Of a stretch of 64,000 bases of DNA, positions 60,696 to 64,000 are shown one piece after another. Each line of letters starts with the position of its first letter. Positions within the stretch are counted from its first letter, which is position 1. Made by a program: the position numbers and the translations under genes. A model generated the notes under the pieces. The model saw only the letters and a list, made by a program, of their open reading frames with translations. It ran no database searches and was not told the origin of the DNA. The stretch is from assembly GCA_035531475.1 (NCBI GenBank), contig DATKST010000125.1, positions 1 through 64,000 of the forward strand. Reading direction: 5' to 3'. Source of the DNA: CALCEB01 sp035531475. GTDB taxonomy: Bacteria; Acidobacteriota; Terriglobia; UBA7540.

Positions 60696-61631
60696 ATGCC
60701 TGAGCTTCCCGAAGTCGAAACCGTTCTGCGCGGATTGAGCCGCCTCGCTCTGGGGCGGAAGATTGTCGGGGTGGAAGTCTCGAATCCCGCTGTCATCACA
60801 GGATCGGCCGCCGAGTTCAAGCAGGGCGTGGTAGGCCGGTTCATCACTTCGCTCCGCCGCAAGGGCAAGGCCCTGGCCGCTGAGCTTCGCGGATCGAGCG
60901 GCAGTGCGCCGGCGCATATCGTCATCCGATTAGGCATGACCGGGTCAGTTACTATTGTGGAGCAGTCATCGCCCTTGCAACCGCACACTCACGTGCGCTT
61001 TCGATTCGAAGACTGTGCTGAGGAGATGCGCTTCCGAGATCCGCGCCGGTTCGGCAGCCTGCGCTATTGCTCGGACGGAGAGCTGGAAGCCATCTTTGGC
61101 CGGATGGGCCCGGATGCCCTGGAGATTTCGCGCGAAGACTTTGAGGAAGCCCGGCGGGGCCGGACGGGCGCGGTCAAGGGCTGGCTCTTGAATCAGGCGA
61201 TGCTGGCTGGTTTGGGAAACATATACGCCGATGAAGCCCTCTACCAGGCGCGCATTCATCCTCGCGCGCCGGCGGGCAGGATTTCCACCGGCAAAAGCCG
61301 GGAGTTGTTCTGCGCCATTCAGAAGGTTCTGGACCGCGCTGTGAAACTTCAGGGAACGACCTTCCGCGATTACATCGACATTGAAGGACGGCCTGGCAAT
61401 TACGGGCAACGGCTGCGCGTCTATCAACGCGACGGGAAACCCTGCCGCCGGTGCGGAACCATCCTGCGCCGCATCATCGTATGCGGGCGCAGCAGCCACT
61501 TCTGCCCAGAGTGCCAACCGCTTCCTCGGCGTCCCGCCGCGCCCGGGCGGCCGCGAACGGCGCGCGCCAAGGCCGGTGGCCCGAAGCGGCGTCCGCAGAA
61601 TCGCGACAGCCGCTCCCGCCGCGGAGTGTGA
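60696..61631 (+). CDS. mutM: Formamidopyrimidine-DNA glycosylase
   Basis: Removes oxidised purines (8-oxoguanine, Fapy) from DNA and nicks the abasic site. The 311 residues begin MPELPEVETVLRGLSRLALG with the catalytic Pro2 and Glu3. Lys in SLRRKGKALAAEL is the family Lys57 equivalent. The H2TH domain reads LLNQAMLAGLGNIYADEALY, and the zinc finger is CRRCGTILRRIIVCGRSSHF then CPEC. The C-terminal tail of about 35 Arg/Pro-rich residues is longer than usual. It precedes trpD by 18 bases on the same strand; they may be co-transcribed. Confidence 0.96.
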   Translation: MPELPEVETVLRGLSRLALGRKIVGVEVSNPAVITGSAAEFKQGVVGRFITSLRRKGKALAAELRGSSGSAPAHIVIRLGMTGSVTIVEQSSPLQPHTHVRFRFEDCAEEMRFRDPRRFGSLRYCSDGELEAIFGRMGPDALEISREDFEEARRGRTGAVKGWLLNQAMLAGLGNIYADEALYQARIHPRAPAGRISTGKSRELFCAIQKVLDRAVKLQGTTFRDYIDIEGRPGNYGQRLRVYQRDGKPCRRCGTILRRIIVCGRSSHFCPECQPLPRRPAAPGRPRTARAKAGGPKRRPQNRDSRSRRGV

Positions 61632-61649
61632 ACCGGCGGAGACCTTTCC

Positions 61650-62702
61650 ATGACGATTCGTGAATCCATCGAGACTTTGGGGCAGGGCCGGCATCTCTCA
61701 AGCGCCGAAGCGCAAGAGCTGATGGAGGCGTTGCTTTCCGGCCGGACGCGGGACGATGAGATCGTCGCCCTTCTGACTGCCTTGAAAGAGCAGGGCGAAA
61801 CGGCGGAGGAGCTGGTGGGATTCGCCTCCGTCATGCGCGCCCGCGCCCGCGAAGTCCTGAGCGATGCTGGAATTGACTTCACCTCGCTTCACCAGCCCGG
61901 ACCGCTGCTCGACACCTGCGGCACGGGAGGAGACCATGGCGGGACGTTCAACGTGTCAACCGCCACGGCGCTGGTGGCCGCCGCCGCCGGGGCGCGGGTT
62001 GCGAAACACGGCAACCGCTCCATCTCCAGCCGTTGTGGCAGCGCGGACGTGCTCGAAGCTCTGGGAGTGGTCATTGACCTTCCGCTCGCCCGCATTCCGC
62101 AATGCCTCGAAGAAACCGGTTTCGTCTTCCTCTTCGCCCCGCATCTTCACCTTGCCATGAAGCATGTGATGGGCGCCCGCCGAAGCATGAAGACCAAGAC
62201 CATCTTCAATCTGCTCGGTCCACTCACCAATCCTCTCGGGGCGACCGCGCAACTCACCGGTATTTACGATCGCGGCCGGACGGAGATGATGGCGCGGGCG
62301 CTGGCGGCCGTCGGCACGCGGCGCGCCCTGGTCGTCACAAGCCACGACGGGCTCGATGAGATATCCATCTCGGCGCCCACGCAGATGTCTGAAGCGCACG
62401 AGGGCGAACTGCGCACCCGCAACGTCGCGCCGGAAGATTTCGGCTTGATACGATACCCGGCGGGCGCCATCGCAGGGGGGGATGCGCAAGCAAACGCTCG
62501 AACTCTGGTTGGAATCCTGGAAGGCGAGCGGGGACCTTACCGTCACTCCGTGCTCGCCAATGCGTCTGCCGCGCTGGTGGTGGCCGGTGTCGCTTCGGAT
62601 TTTCTGGACGGGGTTGAACGAGCCGCGGAAGCAATCGATTCAGGTGAGGCAGGAAGGAAGCTGAATCAGTTGGTTCAATTCTCCCGTAATCACCGTAGAT
62701 GA
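61650..62702 (+). CDS. trpD: Anthranilate phosphoribosyltransferase
   Basis: Second step of tryptophan synthesis, joining anthranilate and PRPP. The 350 residues fit the family. The PRPP and magnesium motif is LLDTCGTGGDHGGTFNVSTA near residue 80, followed by KHGNRSISSRCGSADVLEAL. The anthranilate-side region includes FAPHLHLAMKHVMGARRSMK and TIFNLLGPLTNPLGATAQLT. SHDGLDEIS is also present. It follows mutM closely. trpG, the preceding step's amidotransferase, lies just downstream on the opposite strand, and trpE is absent from the window. Confidence 0.96.
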   Translation: MTIRESIETLGQGRHLSSAEAQELMEALLSGRTRDDEIVALLTALKEQGETAEELVGFASVMRARAREVLSDAGIDFTSLHQPGPLLDTCGTGGDHGGTFNVSTATALVAAAAGARVAKHGNRSISSRCGSADVLEALGVVIDLPLARIPQCLEETGFVFLFAPHLHLAMKHVMGARRSMKTKTIFNLLGPLTNPLGATAQLTGIYDRGRTEMMARALAAVGTRRALVVTSHDGLDEISISAPTQMSEAHEGELRTRNVAPEDFGLIRYPAGAIAGGDAQANARTLVGILEGERGPYRHSVLANASAALVVAGVASDFLDGVERAAEAIDSGEAGRKLNQLVQFSRNHRR

Positions 62703-62858
62703 GAACCGGAGGTGTGCCTCGAAGAGGCCGAACCCGGACTTCTCGCCACGGAGAACGGAAGACCGGAGTTTCAACCCCGCCGTGACAGACCCTTCCGGTT
62801 ATTTCCCTGTCTCGCGCCGGCTCCACTTCAGGTTTCGCTTGCAAGGTGGGTTTTACAA

Positions 62859-63422
62859 TTACAGGTTCAGGAAGTTGTGAAGCAGCTCCTTGCCATCCTC
62901 TGTCAACACTGACTCCGGGTGGAACTGAACGCCTTCCACTTTCCACTGTTTGTGGCGCAATCCCATGATGACACCATCGGGCGTGGTGGCTGATACTTCG
63001 AGACACGGTGGAAGACTCGACCGCTCCACGATCAAGGAATGATAGCGAGTGGCGGAGAATGGATTGGGCAGACCGGCAAAGACGGTTTTGCCGTCGTGGG
63101 TGATAGGGCTGGTCTTGCCGTGCATGATCTGAGGCGCTCGCACGACCCGTCCACCAAATGCTTGCCCAATCGCCTGATGGCCCAAACAAACTCCGAGGAT
63201 CGGGATCTTGCCGGAGAATCGCTCAATCACGTCCAGACAGATACCCGCATCCGAAGGCGTCTTCGGACCCGGAGAGATGACAATGCGCTCGGGCGCCATT
63301 CTTTCAATTTCATCGGGCGTCGTCTGATCGTTGCGCCACACCTCCACCGCTGCGCCCAACTCACCAAGATACTGGACGAGGTTATAGGTGAAGGAATCGT
63401 AGTTATCAATAATCAGGATCAT
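62859..63422 (-). CDS. trpG: Anthranilate/aminodeoxychorismate synthase glutamine amidotransferase
   Basis: Supplies ammonia from glutamine to the chorismate-aminating component (TrpE or PabB). The 187-residue protein has the class I amidotransferase triad: Cys in ILGVCLGHQAIGQAFGG and His-Glu in EGVQFHPESVLTEDG. The N-terminal MILIIDNYDSFTYNLVQYLG is diagnostic. Its ATG directly follows the stop of the zinc-ribbon gene with no gap, so translation is probably coupled. It converges with trpD. The same subunit may serve both tryptophan and folate pathways; sequence does not decide. Confidence 0.94.
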   Translation of the reverse strand: MILIIDNYDSFTYNLVQYLGELGAAVEVWRNDQTTPDEIERMAPERIVISPGPKTPSDAGICLDVIERFSGKIPILGVCLGHQAIGQAFGGRVVRAPQIMHGKTSPITHDGKTVFAGLPNPFSATRYHSLIVERSSLPPCLEVSATTPDGVIMGLRHKQWKVEGVQFHPESVLTEDGKELLHNFLNL

Positions 63423-63725
63423 CTAGTTCTTGAACAGGGAATCGAATTTCTTGCGGACATCGCCCGGCGTTCCAATCCGCCGGGCGGCTGGGGCGGGCGC
63501 CGGTGAAACCGCTTCAAAGTAGTCACAGTAGTTGGCAGCTTCTTTGTCGCGAACCCACTCGGCTTGGGGTTCCGAGCACTGATTGCTCTTGCCGGGATCG
63601 AAGAAGCGGCAATTCCGGCAGCAGTGGAGGTCCGCTCCGCAATGCGGGCAGGATTCGCGCGAACCCAGGCGGGTTCCTGGCGGCAGTGAAACCGTCTCTC
63701 CGCACTTCCAGCAAGTGAAAGTCAT
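63423..63725 (-). CDS. Zinc-ribbon protein, paralogue of the gene at 24206
   Basis: Unknown function, 100 residues. CWKCG near the start, CPHCGADLHCCRNCRFFDPG near residues 28-45, then QCSEPQAEWV and NYCDYFEAV supply the metal-binding cysteines. The C-terminus GDVRKKFDSLFKN matches the end of the 136-residue protein at 24206 (DPRKAFEDLFKK), and the cysteine spacing is the same, so the family has at least two members here. It ends exactly where trpG begins and lies after rpoC on the same strand. Its placement between rpoC and trpG suggests co-expression with one or both. Binding partner unknown. Confidence 0.75.
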   Translation of the reverse strand: MTFTCWKCGETVSLPPGTRLGSRESCPHCGADLHCCRNCRFFDPGKSNQCSEPQAEWVRDKEAANYCDYFEAVSPAPAPAARRIGTPGDVRKKFDSLFKN

Positions 63726-63743
63726 GGAGGACCTTAAGAAGAA

Positions 63744-63780
63744 GGCCGGCGAAGCGATTCGAAGCTAGGACTCGCCGGCC
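63744..63780 (-). terminator. Hairpin after rpoC
   Basis: On the minus strand GGCCGGCGA and TCGCCGGCC form a 9-base perfect stem with a 19-base loop, followed by TTCTTCTT. It lies between rpoC and the zinc-ribbon gene and likely reduces read-through. Confidence 0.5.
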
Positions 63781-63788
63781 ATTAGAGT

Positions 63789-64000
63789 TTAGTGGGTACT
63801 TGCTTGATCCTCATCCGCAAACTCAGCCGGAACACCGGGCACCGGGGGCATTTCAGCCTCCACGGCCTCGGCGATCTCTTCTGGAGCCTCCGGCTTTGGA
63901 GCTTCAACTTCGGTCAGCAACCGGAAATTGCGGTAGATGGCGAGGCCCGTGCCCGCCGGGATCAAACGGCCCATAATGACGTTCTCCTTCAAGCCCCGGA
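63789..64000 (-). CDS. rpoC: RNA polymerase beta' subunit, C-terminal end
   Basis: Only the last 70 codons are in the window. The frame reads RGLKENVIMGRLIPAGTGLA at the window edge, which is the conserved end of beta', then a tail rich in Glu, Pro and Ala (EAPKPEAPEEIAEAVEAEMP). The rest lies to the right of the window. A hairpin follows its stop. Confidence 0.92.
   Translation of the reverse strand, partial: RGLKENVIMGRLIPAGTGLAIYRNFRLLTEVEAPKPEAPEEIAEAVEAEMPPVPGVPAEFADEDQASTH

Overview
The window looks like chromosomal DNA from an Acidobacteriota bacterium. It is high in G+C. It carries an ADOP-type (acidobacterial duplicated orphan permease) transporter, a secreted sedolisin with Ig-like repeats, a PEP-CTERM protein, Tat-exported sugar-active enzymes and a multiheme cytochrome with TPRs, a mix typical of soil Acidobacteria. 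No rRNA gene is present. Two tRNA genes (Cys, Gly) lie at 40.7-40.9 kb. All assignments come from reading the sequence; no database search was possible.

Layout. 1-5.2 kb: a histidine ammonia-lyase cut by the left edge, an acyl-CoA thioesterase and a large GH35 beta-galactosidase. 5.4-12.2 kb: the translation operon thrS-infC-rpmI-rplT-pheS-pheT, read leftward, with a hairpin plus T-tract in front of pheS. 12.5-15.1 kb: a NUDIX hydrolase, a small secreted protein and a LytTR response regulator. 15.4-20.2 kb: an accessory island of lower G+C holding a one-polypeptide restriction-methylation-specificity enzyme, an IS1-family transposase, a NYN-domain putative nuclease and a small basic KGG-motif protein. 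20.7-31.2 kb: a cold-shock protein, an envelope protein, xseA, DUF2905, a zinc-ribbon protein, an M42 peptidase, a Gfo/Idh/MocA oxidoreductase and the ADOP permease. 31.8-40.6 kb: PEP-CTERM protein, sedolisin, phosphoesterase, a secreted hypothetical protein and an internally deleted MFS transporter. 40.7-42.8 kb: two tRNA genes, then a dCTP-deaminase-like gene, a zinc-finger gene and an IS1 remnant. 43.5-49.4 kb: 2-oxoacid:acceptor oxidoreductase (two subunits), a Uma2 nuclease-like protein and a UvrD/PcrA helicase. 49.5-56.4 kb: MlaF-like ATPase, MobA, a seven-heme cytochrome, UvrB and a NagB-like deaminase. 57.3-64 kb: trmFO-xerC, Rieske ferredoxin, mutM, trpD, then leftward trpG, a second zinc-ribbon protein and the 3' end of rpoC.

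The most striking non-coding feature is the density of short dispersed inverted-repeat elements. I recognise at least four families. Family A has termini like CTAGGCCCAATACTGTTCA and occurs with two unrelated interiors. Family B has termini like GTGGTGCAGTTTGCTG with GGCGGTCTCTGACCGCC palindromes inside. Family C carries GTCATTCCCGCGAAAGCGGG. Family D carries GTCATTCTGAGCGAAGCGAAG-like ends. Together they fill most of the longer intergenic gaps and in places sit inside operons or leaders. The best candidates for something undescribed are these elements, the NYN/KGG gene pair beside the fused restriction enzyme, the tRNA-side dCTP-deaminase cluster, and a pair of paralogous zinc-ribbon proteins, one of which is coupled to trpG.
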